NCBI RefSeq assembly: GCF_012489685.1 | Contig: NC_080041.1 | Span: 27,331,780 to 27,395,779 of the forward strand | Direction: 5' to 3' | Origin: Lotus japonicus | Lineage: Eukaryota; Streptophyta; Magnoliopsida; Fabales; Fabaceae | Length of the DNA: 64,000 bases | In this document: positions 45,076 through 56,796 of the stretch, piece after piece | How positions within the stretch are numbered: the stretch's first letter is position 1 | How the letters are laid out: each line of letters opens with the position of its first letter | Notes under the pieces: model-generated | What the model saw: only the letters and a program-made list of their open reading frames with translations | The model's database searches: none | Told to the model about the DNA's origin: nothing | Translations under genes and position numbers: made by a program

Positions 45076-46932
45076 TTAAGAAAAAAGCAGTGTAAAAGGG
45101 CAAAAAGAGAGCTCCGGGATGATGAACCGGTGAGATACACCGGTGTACCAGTCCAGGTAATCATCTACTGCCGCTCCATCCACTATACTAGGGACCCCCC
45201 CTGGAATCAAGTGTGGCTCATAATCCTGGTATGCTGCATCAACGACCTCCGCAGCAGAACTCATGCCCATCACAACAGATGGGTGTCGCGGGATAGGCTG
45301 CACGTACCCAAACTGCCGCATCACACGCTCAGGAAGATGAGGTCGCACGGCCGTCCGGATGGGAGTCCGGATGTAGCCTGAGTATAAAGCTCGGACGTCC
45401 AGCTCTCTGTGACTCCTGTGCTCCTCATACGGTGTCCATATGACGTCCTCTGCCGTCATCTCATCGAAGAGAACTCGCCTCTCCATCAATCCAGCATGCC
45501 CAGCCCGGGACTCCATCCACCTGCACGCTCTGGGCTGGTCCTCCGTGTACTCGGGGACCTCAATCCGCTGAATAATGGTGGGTGGGAAGTGCTCAAACAC
45601 CCAAGCTACCAGGAGGGAAGAACAACCGCTCATCTGCTTGGTCTTCCTCCGTGAGGCATGACCAAGTGCATCATACAGTGTAGCTAGTGCAATGGCGCCC
45701 CACGCATACTCTGACACCCGATCAAGGTGCTGCAGCATGCCGATCCAATGGACAGAAGTGTAGTGTCCTCCACTCTTGTTCGCAAACAAGGTCGAGCCGA
45801 GGAGGTGAAGTAGCCACATCCGTGCTGCATGGTCATGCCGATGCTCTAAAGTACAACAAAGAAACCATTAATCATTTAATTCACATATAATAGTTGCAAA
45901 TAAATTAAGTATACAGTACAACTAACCAGCAAGAGCCCTAGTGTAAAGAGTCTGCAAGAACCCGAATCGCAAGCCAATGGTCTTCACCGCCTTAAACTCC
46001 ATGATGTAGTCCGTGGCTACCCCTCCTAAGAGCAGAACACAGGTCTCCGCTGCCTGTTCTCTGCTGGCCTGTCCGGGAGTATAAAACCTCTCACCCATCG
46101 GCAAATGAAGTATAGATGACACGTCATCCAGGGTGATGGTCATCTCCCCGAATGGCATGTGGAAGCTGCTGGTATCCTCATGCCATCTCTCGACGAGGGC
46201 AGATAGAAGGGGTGTGTCTATCTCCAGATAGGTGCAACTGAAGAGCGGATAGAGTCCGGTCCCCTCCACACGCTGACGAACAGCGCTCATATCGTCTCCC
46301 TCGCCCTCACATGTCAGCTTTGCCAGCTTCATCCCAGCGCTGGCAAACTTCAACACACCTCTATCGGGGTAACGCGGGTCGGTGCCTATAATATGATGCC
46401 ACAGACACGGCGCAACGTGATGTGGGTAACGGACCAACAGTGACAGATCATCAGGCCCCCCTGGAAACGGTGCCTCTGTCTGGACTGGCACCTCATCCCG
46501 TCGTGCTCCAGCATCACCCTCAAGCTCCACACCAACCTCAGGCTCCACATCAACCTGAAGCTCCACATCAACCTCATGCTCCACATCAACCTCATGCTCA
46601 CTCTCTGTCGAACTCTGAGGAGTCATCTGACGAGAAGGCGGAGAAGGCTCGGGAGTCGTCTGACGAGAAGGCGGAGAAGGCTCGGGAGTCGTCTGACGAG
46701 AAGGCTCAGGAATCATCTCACAAGGGTCTCGACGCTCCTCATTTGATGTCCCACCAACATCCTGGTCCTCACCAAATCTGCCTCTGACTCTACGAAAAGA
46801 AGCATGCAGCCGTCTGTGGCGATCCTCAACATCATCCGGGGCTGTGTGGCGATCCTCAACATCCTCCGTGGCATCATGGGAGCTCCCAGCAACATGTGAT
46901 TTCCTGCGCCCTTGGCTCTTCCTCTTAGCCAT
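45076..46932 (-). CDS. Plant mobile domain (PMD, MAIN-like) protein
   Basis: Two exons on the minus strand: 46932-45927 and 45845-45076, with an 81-bp GT/AG intron. Together they give 1776 nt, 591 residues, with no stop. Residues 1-150 are low-complexity: a basic start (MAKRKSQGRRK), Pro/Ser/Thr repeats (SRQTTPEPSPP) and an acidic VDVE repeat. The rest is an aminotransferase-like plant mobile domain: FHMPFGEMTITLDDVSSILHLP, then WGAIALATLYDALGHASRRKTKQMSGCSSLLVAWVFEHFP, and an end with WYTGVSHRFIIPE. MAIN and MAIL1 of Arabidopsis, in this family, keep genome silencing and meristem integrity. Many PMD genes are transposon-carried, and this one lies between transposon remnants, so it may be either. 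The intact frame argues for recent or continuing function. Confidence 0.9.
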
Positions 46933-47838
46933 CTATTAAAAAATAATACTCATCAGATAATTGTAAAAGTACCAATTGATGAGCTTTATAACTGAATATT
47001 CATGCAATCAGCTGAAAGCTAGAAGAAACTTAATATTCAAGAGGCTACATATATCAACCAAGACAGGTTATTTACCTCTGATAAAATGAACAGTGATTTC
47101 TGTTTGTTCTTTGATCCCAACTCTAATCTTTTCAACAGTTTCCTGATCAATAAACCAGTATATGTAAATAAAAAGAATGTCTAACATACTTGATCAATAA
47201 GCATGTCTAGCCTATTTATGTACTCAATGCCAGTATGTATGGCTTTCTTAAGAACTTGTTTTGTGTTGAAACACATACTTTTCTTAAGATACTCTAGTAA
47301 TAACTATGGTTGGATGTACAAACTCTTTGACAAGTAATTTGGATACAAGTAGATCATCATTTTCTTGATAAGTATCCCTTCACCATCAATTATAATATAT
47401 TGAAACTGAATTGTATCGCGTGCTCAATTATTGCCGGGCTAGTATCTAGTTTTAATAAATCTGAATTAAAATGTTCACGTTTCAAAGCAGCAAGTTATTG
47501 TTGTCTTGTGCAGAGTTTCAGATGAATTATGATCTGAAGAAATGTAAAGTAAGTAAGTAACCAGTGAATGTGTTCAATTTGCCCATAGCTAGAGTTAATG
47601 GCTAAGCAGTTGATATTAAAGGTTCAAATCCTACGAAAAAGGAACAAAAGATACTAGTAGTATTACAAATACTAGGAGAATTTCTGAGTTCAACATAATT
47701 AAGGATCTATCATGTACATTATTAAGCAAGCAACACAGCGAATTACTACTGAATACGGATTAATAGAAAGCAAGAACACTTAAACTAGTGGCTGAAAATG
47801 ACAACCTCTTAAAGACAAATAAATACCATGGTACATGC
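46933..47838. other. Intergenic: upstream of the PMD gene, downstream of the AGP gene
   Basis: About 900 bp, AT-rich, with no coding frame. It should carry the PMD promoter and the AGP 3' UTR. No transposon ends seen. Confidence 0.5.
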
Positions 47839-48165
47839 TCAAACATTAACCATGTTGATTATCAAGACTCTAGAGAGCAGAATACCAACAAAGGTAGCTG
47901 CAGAACCCAACCTTGCTGAACTAGAAGACTTCTTGCCATCCAATTCTCCTGAACTTGGGGCCGGTGCAGATGCAGATGCCTCTGCCTCAGAACTTGGAGT
48001 GGGGAAAAATGAGGAAATATCGGGCGAAGTCTCGTAAGGCAAAACACCAGGAGAAGCTGAAATTGTCGACTCAGTAGTTGAACTCTGAGCCTTTGAAGAA
48101 TTGGCATTGGCAAGCAAGACAACCAGAATGACAAGGGAAAACAACTTGATGATAGTACTAGCCAT
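47839..48165 (-). CDS. Small classical arabinogalactan protein (AGP25/26/27-like)
   Basis: A single exon of 108 residues from ATG at 48165-48163 to TGA. It has an N-terminal signal peptide (about 1-26, VILVVLLANANSSKAQ) and a Ser/Thr/Pro/Ala-rich middle with TISASPGVLPYETSPDISSF and FPTPSS, where hydroxyproline O-glycans would be added. A short charged patch follows (GELDGKKSSSS), and a hydrophobic end (SAATFVGILLSRVLII) is likely replaced by a GPI anchor. The SPDISSFFPTP motif is like that of Arabidopsis AGP25/26/27. It would sit at the outer face of the plasma membrane or cell wall. It is divergent from the SOV gene with about 1.6 kb between them. A TATATTTT box lies near 48250 on the minus strand. 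Confidence 0.85.
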   Translation of the reverse strand: MASTIIKLFSLVILVVLLANANSSKAQSSTTESTISASPGVLPYETSPDISSFFPTPSSEAEASASAPAPSSGELDGKKSSSSARLGSAATFVGILLSRVLIINMVNV

Positions 48166-49788
48166 GACTAACTTTAAGAACTTTCTCTGAACAGAAGGAT
48201 GGAAATAGTTCTGAGTGAATCTGGGGATGTGTTTCTACTTTCAAGTGAGGAAAATATAAGCAGTACTTATACCAGTGTCTTTCTTATTTATTGAAACCTT
48301 TTGTTTCTCTGCCAATCCAAAATAACTAAACTAAAAAATTATCAAAGATAGAGCATAAGTGTGTTTTCATAGTTATGTACAGAAACACTATGGGAATTGG
48401 TTGGGACCAATATGATCTGCATGCCACAACGATTAGAGGTGTTCATTTATCAGGGTAGAGTAAGGGCTGTTTGTCCTAGTTAAGAGTATCAAGTATTGGA
48501 TTAGCCTTACTTGGTTGAGTATCTCATTCAACATATTAAGCACCAAAATCAACATATTTAAGTAAAACATACAAAAGCCACTAGTGTCCATTGTTTTACT
48601 ATATGAAGATCAGGATCAGAAGATAAGAAATACTTACAGGTAGCACAGTGAGTCACTTCTAGCACAATCAAGGCACAATCAAGGCAGAAAGCATGCTCCC
48701 TTGGCTCTGCATGAACATGAAGAAGTTAATTTACAGTAAACCAACATCAACAAGAGCTTCAATCAGACATCTTCAAGAATGAGATACTAAAACCGCACAA
48801 TTGTTCAAGCTGCACCCAACAATTTCACCCAACAAATCGCACCCAACAATTTCAACAATACCGCACAATCCACAAATCACTAAAACCCTAATACACAAAA
48901 TACCAAACCGCACCCAAAAATTTCAAGAGCAACAATTCGAATCCGTAACCCTAACAGCAACAACAAGATGACGAAGATATGAAGGCCCTTACCTCTATTG
49001 CGGGCGGAATTCTACTTCCAGTAGTTGACGAAGAAGATGATGAAGAGCGATGAAGGGAGGAGCTCTGATGAAGGCTGTGAAGGTTTGGAGGGCTTCGGAA
49101 ATGGAAGTTCAAGAAGAAATTCGGAATGAAATGGGAAATGAGCGAGCTTTCGAGCCCGTGTTTTGAATTAATACAACAGCCTTCGGAACGTTACCCTCCG
49201 AAGCATATCGGAATCTCAAAATCCGAAAGACTTCGGAAATGGATATTCCGAAATAAAACACGGAGGGGCATAATAGTATTTCCCCACTTTTAAGTGGGGT
49301 GGCATTTCTAAGCCCTGGGGTGCCAAATCCAGGGCTCGCAAAAAGAGTGGGGACAGACATGGAAGTAGAGTGGGAAGATGTAAAAGGTTATAAGAAAGAG
49401 AGAGAAAAATAAATAAAAAAAGAAGAAGAAAAAGAAGAGAGAGAGAAAGCAAAGGAAGAAGAGTCGGCGCCCATTGTCCCCGCCGACCATTCATAACGTC
49501 GTTTTCAACCCACTCTTGTTCTCTTCTCTAATCATCTCATCTCATTCTCTAAAACCCTATTCACTCAAATCAATCTTCTATAACAAGATTTGATTCTTGG
49601 CTTCTTCCGAGTCATACTTTTTTTTCTCAACAATTTGGAAGAAGATTGATTCTTAGCTTCTAACTTAGATTTTTCTTTCTTTTCATTCTGGAATTTGCAG
49701 TTTCTTTCTGTCTTTTCCTTCTTTGGAAAAAACAAAACCTCTTCTTTTGTTGTTGTTGTTTTGTTTCTTAGTTTTACCGACGATAACT
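48166..49788. other. Shared upstream region of the AGP and SOV genes
   Basis: Holds two divergent promoters. Near 49000, AGAG|GTAAGGGCC on the minus strand could be the donor of an AGP 5' UTR intron, with acceptor TTCTGTTCAG near 48195. From 49085 to 49255 the motif TTCGGA/TCCGAA occurs about eight times. A CT-rich tract upstream of 49789 is typical of a plant 5' UTR. Confidence 0.45.
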
Positions 49789-52700
49789 ATGAAAGCCGCA
49801 GTTGAAGGATCATCCATGGGTAAGAAGCGCCGATCCAATCGTCGAACCAAGCAAAACCCATCTTCATTCTCAGGTTTTTTCAACTTTGTTCACTTTTTTG
49901 AATCATGGGTTGTTGTTAAAATTGAATTTTTTTTCATTCTCTTGCTCAATTTCTGGTTCTGTTGCTGTCTGTATTGAGTCACCATCTCACTAGGGAAAGC
50001 AAGTTTGATTCTTTTGTTAAAAATGTGGACTTTTTTGGTTCCTTTTTGGTATCAACTTGTCCTTCAATCATTCAGTGTTTCAGTCAATGTAAAATGTACC
50101 ATGTTAGTTCAGTTTATGTGTCAGTGCCAGTACCACTGTGATTAACTCTGTCCTTTTTTAATTTGAAATGGGTTTTAGTAGTGTACGTGAAAGGTTTTCA
50201 AAGTTCTGACCTTTTCCTATCTTTTGTAAGAAAAGCTAAAAACTGTGCTATTTGCTTGTGAATGTGCTGGAAGCCTGGAATGGTTGAGAATTTGGAAATT
50301 GTTATTCTTTTCCTACTTTTTGACATTGAATGCTTAGAACAAGTGTTTTATTTTTGTGATATGATAGCATCTGAAGTAAAAGAGACTCCTGGGGGTTCTT
50401 CAGAATGTTTGGGAAAAAATGACACACCGGTTCCTTCGACTGCGTCCTTGAGCAATCCACTGAAGCAGCAGGGGACTAATGTTTATTCCACTAATGAGCA
50501 AGTTTTGCCGCAAGCATCGAATTTCGTGTTCGGTTCAGTGCCCCCCATGCTTATCAATGAGCATGTGCAACCTGTTTTGCAGAACATCCAAATGCCTGGT
50601 GGAGGAATTGATTCAATATCACTTTCTGATCCCATTGGTTGCAGAGGGTCATCAGGAAGGAATAGCAAAACCAAATACCCATTAGGAAAATATTTTAGTC
50701 CTCACTGGTCTCAAGAGGCAGTTGAGAAGGCATTAGAGGTTAGTGATTTTGTAATTTCACACACATGTACTCACAATGTGAAGTTGCTACCATTGTTATG
50801 CAATAACATTTGTTTAATTCCTTTTTGTTTGCAGAGGGGTGATGTTTTAAAAGCTCGCTTTCATGTCAATGTTCACAATACACTTGAGGTTTCTAATATC
50901 TATCTCATTATCATTTTGTTTCTGGGTATTTTTGTGGGAGGGAAGTGGATAAAAATAACATACAGTTCATTATTCCTGGTGAATCTAATTTATTACCATG
51001 ATGATTAAATTTGTCCTGTGTATGTACATGTAGGCCTACTGCAAAATTGATGGAGTGCCAACAGATGTTCTCATTAATGGGTTTTTGGCCCAGAATAGAG
51101 CTGTAAGTCTGAACATATATTATACTTCTACTTCACATCTGTTGATTTTGACAGAGAAACTACTACCTTTATGTTCATGTTGAAATCATTGTTGAGTATT
51201 TGGTCTTCTTTGTTATTTAAAATTTTCTGATTTTTGTGTTTTGCTCTCTGCGTGTATAGACTAATTATCAACCTAGCATATGCCTTCTATCTTGATCTTA
51301 GTTTTGTGCATGTGTATGATTTTATTTTGTTTTTTGTTTTTGGGCTCGATAGTGGATATCAACAGGAATTCTTTAAACTGTTTGGAGGCGGTGTACAATG
51401 GTGTTACTGTTTATTTTCCTCATTTACATTTAAATTTTTCATTCTAGTTGGCATGAATTTTAGTTGTAGCTGCAGTGCTTCTTCCATACTAGATGGCAAA
51501 ACTAAAAATGTACCTTATTGTACCATGTATCTAGCTGGAGGATGTCTATCTGATAATACTTCTGTGTAGGTGGAAGGTGATATTGTTGCTGTTAAGATTG
51601 ATCCTTTGCCATTGTGGACAAAAATGAAAGGACCTATTGTGAATGGCAACAATATGGCAACACTTGAAAGTTGTAATCTTGTAGAAGATGATGGAGCTGG
51701 CGTTAACAATTGTAAAGGAATAGGTAAGGTAGATGCTGATTATGAATCTGCCCATTCCCGAAGTCCTGGTAAAAACAAGGAGGATTCTGATGATCACAGC
51801 TCTACCCCAGACAAAAGTTCTCCATTTCCTGAAACAAGATGCATTTATGAGGATAATACCTCCCAGGGTTCAGCTAACCATATAAATCCACTTGGTCTTG
51901 CCAGCCATGATGGCAGTGATGGAACTCACTGTGCTGCTTCTTATTCCTTAGAGATGAATTCTTGTAATGGACAGGGTAAAGTTATTAATGCAGTGGAGAA
52001 GATGTGTTTGTTGGTTAAATCTTTTCCTTCTAAAAGACCAACTGGCAGGGTTGTTGCTATTGTTGAAAGGTCTCCACGTCGAGAGGGTATTGTTGGTCAT
52101 CTTAATGATATATATTGCCTTTGTTGCAAAACATATTCAAGGGAGATTACGAAATTGTGTGAGCCTGAATACTTCCAGCTGACACCAATTGATCCAAAGT
52201 TTCCTTCTGTGATAATTCTTATGAGAGATTTACCAGAGTGCCTTAAGAAAAGGTGGGAATGTGCCGATATGACTATGGAAAGGGATCTTATAGCTGTACA
52301 AATTGATGATTGGATTGAAGAACGTCCTTTTCCAGAGGGTCACGTCTTGCATATTTTTGGGCGAGGTGGTGAAGTTCAGCCCCAATTAGATGCAATTTTG
52401 TTTCAGAATGCAATCTGTTTATCTGAATTTTCTCCTGAAGCTCTATCCTGCCTGCCATGTGTTCCTTGGGAGTTGCCTCCAAAGGAAATCAAAAGTAGAA
52501 AAGATCTTAGAAATTTGTGTGTATTTACTATTGATCCTTCAACTGCTACTGATCTGGATGATGCACTATCAATTGAGAAGTTACCTAGTGGAAATTATAG
52601 AGTAGGTGTTCACATTGCCGATGTATCATACTTTGTTCTACCGCACACGGCTTTAGATAGGGAGGCTCAGAGTAGGTCAACAAGTGTTTATATGTCTCAA

Positions 52701-55700
52701 AGAAAGTTACCTATGTTGCCAGCATTATTTTCAGAGAATATTGGTTCACTTAATCCTGGAGTGGATCGACTTACAGTTTCCATTCTCCTGGATATTACTG
52801 ATGCTGGGGATGTTGTAGACCGCTGGGTAGGCCGTGCTGTTATTCAATCTTGTTGTAAACTCTCGTATGAACATGCTCAGTTCATCATTGATTGTCAAAT
52901 TTCTGACTTCTATGGAGAAGACTTTCCTAAAGTGCATGGCCGTTTTGAATGGCCTGATGTTATTTCATCTTTGAAGAGTCTTTATGCAATTTCAGATGTC
53001 TTGAAACACAAGAGGTTTACTGATGGGGCTCTGCGACTTGATAACCCAAAAGTTGCAATCCTGTTTGATGAAAATGGAATACCTTGTGATATTACGTTTT
53101 CTGAACGGAAAGAGTCAAATTTACTCGTGGAGGAATATATGCTTTTAGCCAATAGAACAGCAGCTGAAGTCATATGTAGAGCTTATCCCGACATTGCATT
53201 ATTGCGGAGACATCCTGAGCCTAATATGCGGAAACTGAGAGAGTTAATGGCATTTTGTGAGAAGCATGGTTTAGAATTGAACACATCTTCATCTGGTCAG
53301 TTCCACCGGTCATTAGAGAAGGCAAAGGAAAAGCTCAAGGACGACCCTGTTCTTTATGATATACTTATTTCATATGCTACAAAGCCAATGTTGTTGGCAT
53401 CCTACTTCTGTAGTGGAGATTTAAAGGACAATGAACATGAATGGGGTCATTATGCATTGGCTGTTCCTCTTTACACCCATTTCACATCACCTCTGCGGCG
53501 GTATCCGGATATTATTGTTCATCGGACACTACTTGCTGCTATAGAGGCTGAGGAATTATATATGAAGCATCAGAAGGTTATGAAGGTTAACAAGGAAGTG
53601 AGAATGCAAAAGAAATGTTTCACAGGTATCAACTTTGAAAAAAATGCAGCAGAATCCATGGAAGGTAGGGAAGCACTAGCAGCTGTATCTATGAAGCATG
53701 GAGTTCCGTGTTCAGAAGTACTTGCAGATATTGCTGCTTATTGCAATGAGAGAAAGCTAGCTAGTAGAAATGTTAAGGATGCATGTGACAAACTTTACAT
53801 ATGGTTTCTCCTAAAGAACAAAGGGGTATGGCTTTTCTAAATCACTCTCTTAATTTGCCTTTTCTTGTTCTTCCATGAAGTTTTAGATGATTAGATTAAT
53901 GTTCATAGTAAAATATAATTTTTGTACTTGGTGAAACTGATGGCACCTGAAAACTAGATATGCTACCTGTTGATTTTGGGAATCATTACTGCTTGTGTCC
54001 ACTTTTGTCTTGTAATGCATGTTTTTTCTTTTTATGATGTAAATTTTACCTCGATTTGTTCTAGAAAAAATGAAAATGATTAAAATTTTCCTTTAGTCTG
54101 AATCTGAAGTAATGTGAAAACTGGATGTGGACGTCATCTTTATATTTATTTTATTTTACATGCGGAGAGGCTGTAAACGCACCAGCTAATATCAAGAAGT
54201 GGAATGTTATTGCTATATAGTAATTACACTTTACACTAAGAAAACTATGTAATTACAGTTAATTATAGGAGACAAATCAAATCCTAGTAATTATAGTAAT
54301 TACAATATACAATAACCATGGTAATTGTGGTAATAACAGTTCTCATATGTGGTTATCTGATACAATGATTATAGTAATTACAATATACAATAACCATGGT
54401 AATTGTGGTAATAACAGTTCTCATATGTGGTTATCTGATATAATGATTCTCAACCATTTTATGTATTGTATTACTTTGCTCTTGGTGAGTGAAGTGACTT
54501 CTGTTTCTGTTGCAACTCTTTCATTGGTGATTTTGGGAATCTTTTAATATTATTTTGAGCGTAGTTTCAGTTCTTGTATATCGTTCTCTGTAGCCTGCGC
54601 TTAAAGTCTGCTCATATATTCTGCAGGCCTTAATCTCAGAAGCAAGAGTAATGGGACTAGGCCCAAGGTTCATGTCAATTTATATCCAAAAACTAGCTGT
54701 AAGTAACTTATGATTATTTGCAGTTTTAGTTTGCCCACCCCATATTCTCATTGTCTATTCAATAAAAATCTTGTGTTTATTAATATGATTAGCTGCCAGA
54801 CATCATTGAATTAAGAAAATGACTTAATACAGTTATCAATGATGGTAAAAGTCAAAGATTACTCTTTTGGTAGAAGCCATGATGACATTCCTCACAAATT
54901 TATTAGGCTGGTTTGATCTTTGATGTAAATTGGAAAGTAACTATCATGTTTTATAATTTATTGAATTTACCTTATTTATTCATTTCACTGTTATATTTAC
55001 TAGGAAGCATAAGTTCATATCCAGAAGATTTGATTAATTGTAGGAACATTTAATCGAGAACTTACCATCAAATCAGGCTAAAGTATGGAAATAAACTGTC
55101 CGCAGACGGTACCTACTGTTTTATAACAGAACTATTGGGTGATATTTCTCCCGACATTGTTTGGAAAAATTTCTATTCCAGCCATTACTTGGATACTATT
55201 TACATATAAATTACTCATAAAAATTTCACATTATTTACATCTTCAGTATTATTTACCTACAAGTGTATCTTTTATTTGGAAAAAAGAAAGAAATAAAAGG
55301 TGGTCTTCTGTGTCTTGGAGACACATATCAGATCAAAACCTTGTTTTGGTATACATTAGGTGCCAGGCCTAATTTGCATATTCTGATTTTTTAAGCAAAA
55401 AAAAAAACTGTCTTGTCTGTTATATGCTAGTTTTTGCATAATTTAACTTGAGATGCAACTTGGTACTTTTTTGTTACAAATGCTTCTTGCCATTCTTATT
55501 ATTCTTCTGTCACATTTTATACATTCAGATTGAGCGACGCATAAATTACGCTGAAGTTGAAGGTTTGAAAGTGGAGTGGCTAGAAGCAACATCCACTTTG
55601 GTGCTTAGCATGAATCCTAAGCACGCATTTAGGAAGGGTAGCCTGAACATGTTGAGGGCATTTGAAGAAGTTGCATTGGTCACTTCTCCATATCTAAGTG

Positions 55701-55882
55701 ATGACAGTGTATCTTCCATATCCAGATCAGACACCTCAGAGAGTGAAATTGAGCCTGCTGTTTTTCCACTCACAGTGCGTGTTCTTTCAACAATTCCGGT
55801 GGTTCTTCTTCCTGTTGGTGGAGATTATGGGCCCGTTGATATTAGAGTGAGGCTGTATATGAGCTCCTATTTTGGGTTTTGA
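49789..55882 (+). CDS. SOV: DIS3L2-type 3'-5' exoribonuclease (SUPPRESSOR OF VARICOSE)
   Basis: Seven coding exons with GT/AG borders: 49789-49873, 50368-50738, 50835-50888, 51034-51102, 51570-53825, 54627-54698, 55529-55882. They total 3261 nt, 1086 residues, in frame throughout. It starts MKAAVEGSSMGKKRRSNRRTKQNPSS. Cold-shock-like RNA-binding regions occupy roughly residues 130-480. The RNB nuclease domain spans about 505-850, with the Mg-binding DPSTATDLDDA motif near 515-525 (bases about 52530-52565). A C-terminal S1-like region ends PLTVRVLSTIPVVLLPVGGDYGPVDIRVRLYMSSYF. Plant SOV degrades decapped or poly(U)-tailed mRNA in the cytoplasm alongside decapping. No lesion is seen. Arabidopsis Col-0 carries an inactivating substitution in SOV; I could not align that residue here. 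Intron 5 has a 78-bp tandem duplication. Confidence 0.96.
54292..54447 (+). repeat. 78-bp tandem duplication in SOV intron 5
   Basis: Two head-to-tail copies, 54292-54369 and 54370-54447, almost identical (one base differs near GATACAATG/GATATAATG). Both carry AATAACCATGGTAATTGTGG. Far from the splice sites, so probably neutral. Confidence 0.95.
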
Positions 55883-56534
55883 AGTGACGCCAAGTCGCCA
55901 ACAACAATTTGATGTGATGAATGTTCAGAGTTTCTTTTTAATGGAGTGGATATCAGCATTATAGTTAGTGTATAGTTTGACAGACATAGGTGGGAAACAT
56001 AAAGCGGTCTACATTTGCTAATACTCTAAGAACATGTCTAAAACTGAAATTTTGGAGTAGTTGTGTAGTTAACAGGTTGGGGTTCTGTTATTGCTGCGGC
56101 GTTGGTGCCTATTTCTAACAGAAGCTTCATACTGGAATTGGCTCTTGTTTTTGTTGGCCGGTTCCATCTACTTTAGTAGGTGAACGTATTTGGTTCTCTG
56201 ATAGATGCTGAGGCCAGTTCATACTTTCTTTTTGACTGCAACCCAAGGATTTTTTTGATTTTGGGTGGTCACTCTTGTACCGAAGATTTGGTTTTCAAGA
56301 CATTATTTTAGCTTCTGGAATGGAATAGTCTATTATGTTTTGGATAGTTGTTGGGAGTTTTTTGTTGTCAATTGTGTTGTTCTTACTACTATTAGTGTGT
56401 TATTATATCTTGAGTGCAATATGAACGAATTTTCATCATAATCTTCAATGAAATTATGGTTCATTTTGTCTCGAAATAACTGCTAATTTCATTTGCAATG
56501 GGTGTTCAAATATAGCCTTACTTGTGTGATCTTG
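55883..56534 (+). other. SOV 3' UTR and flank
   Basis: No coding frame. TTGAGTGCAATATGAACGAA and an AATGAAAT-type signal near 56445 could mark polyadenylation. The last five bases (56530-56534, TCTTG) are the left target duplication of the next element. Confidence 0.5.
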
Positions 56535-56745
56535 TGATGAGTACTTGGAGTCAGTTAGTTAGTTAAGGGTTAGCCCATAGAGTTAGTTAGTTAGTTAAGG
56601 CTTAGTCTATAAATAAGGGAGTGTGAAGAGGGTTTAGTATCTTTGGGGATCATTTGGGAATTGGGAATTAGGAGAGTGATGAGTCTCTCGAATACTCATC
56701 TGTTTCTTGTACATTTTTCTGTTGAATAATATCAGGGTTTCATCA
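56535..56745 (+). repeat. 5' LTR (211 bp)
   Basis: TGATGAGTACTTGG to GGGTTTCATCA, with TATAAATAAG at 56609 as the likely TATA box and tandem GTTA units. Confidence 0.95.
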
Positions 56746-56747
56746 AT

Positions 56748-56759
56748 TGGTATCAGAGC
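56748..56759 (+). promoter_or_regulatory. Primer binding site, initiator tRNA-Met
   Basis: TGGTATCAGAGC, the classic 12-base complement to the 3' end of initiator tRNA-Met, two bases after the LTR. Confidence 0.97.
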
Positions 56760-56796
56760 TCCGATCTTGGAGCTGTGGTAGCCAGAAAAGAGCAGA

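Noticed and set aside
49789..55882. Judging whether this SOV copy carries the Col-0-type inactivating residue
   Set aside because: The residue cannot be placed without an alignment, so no claim is made about activity.
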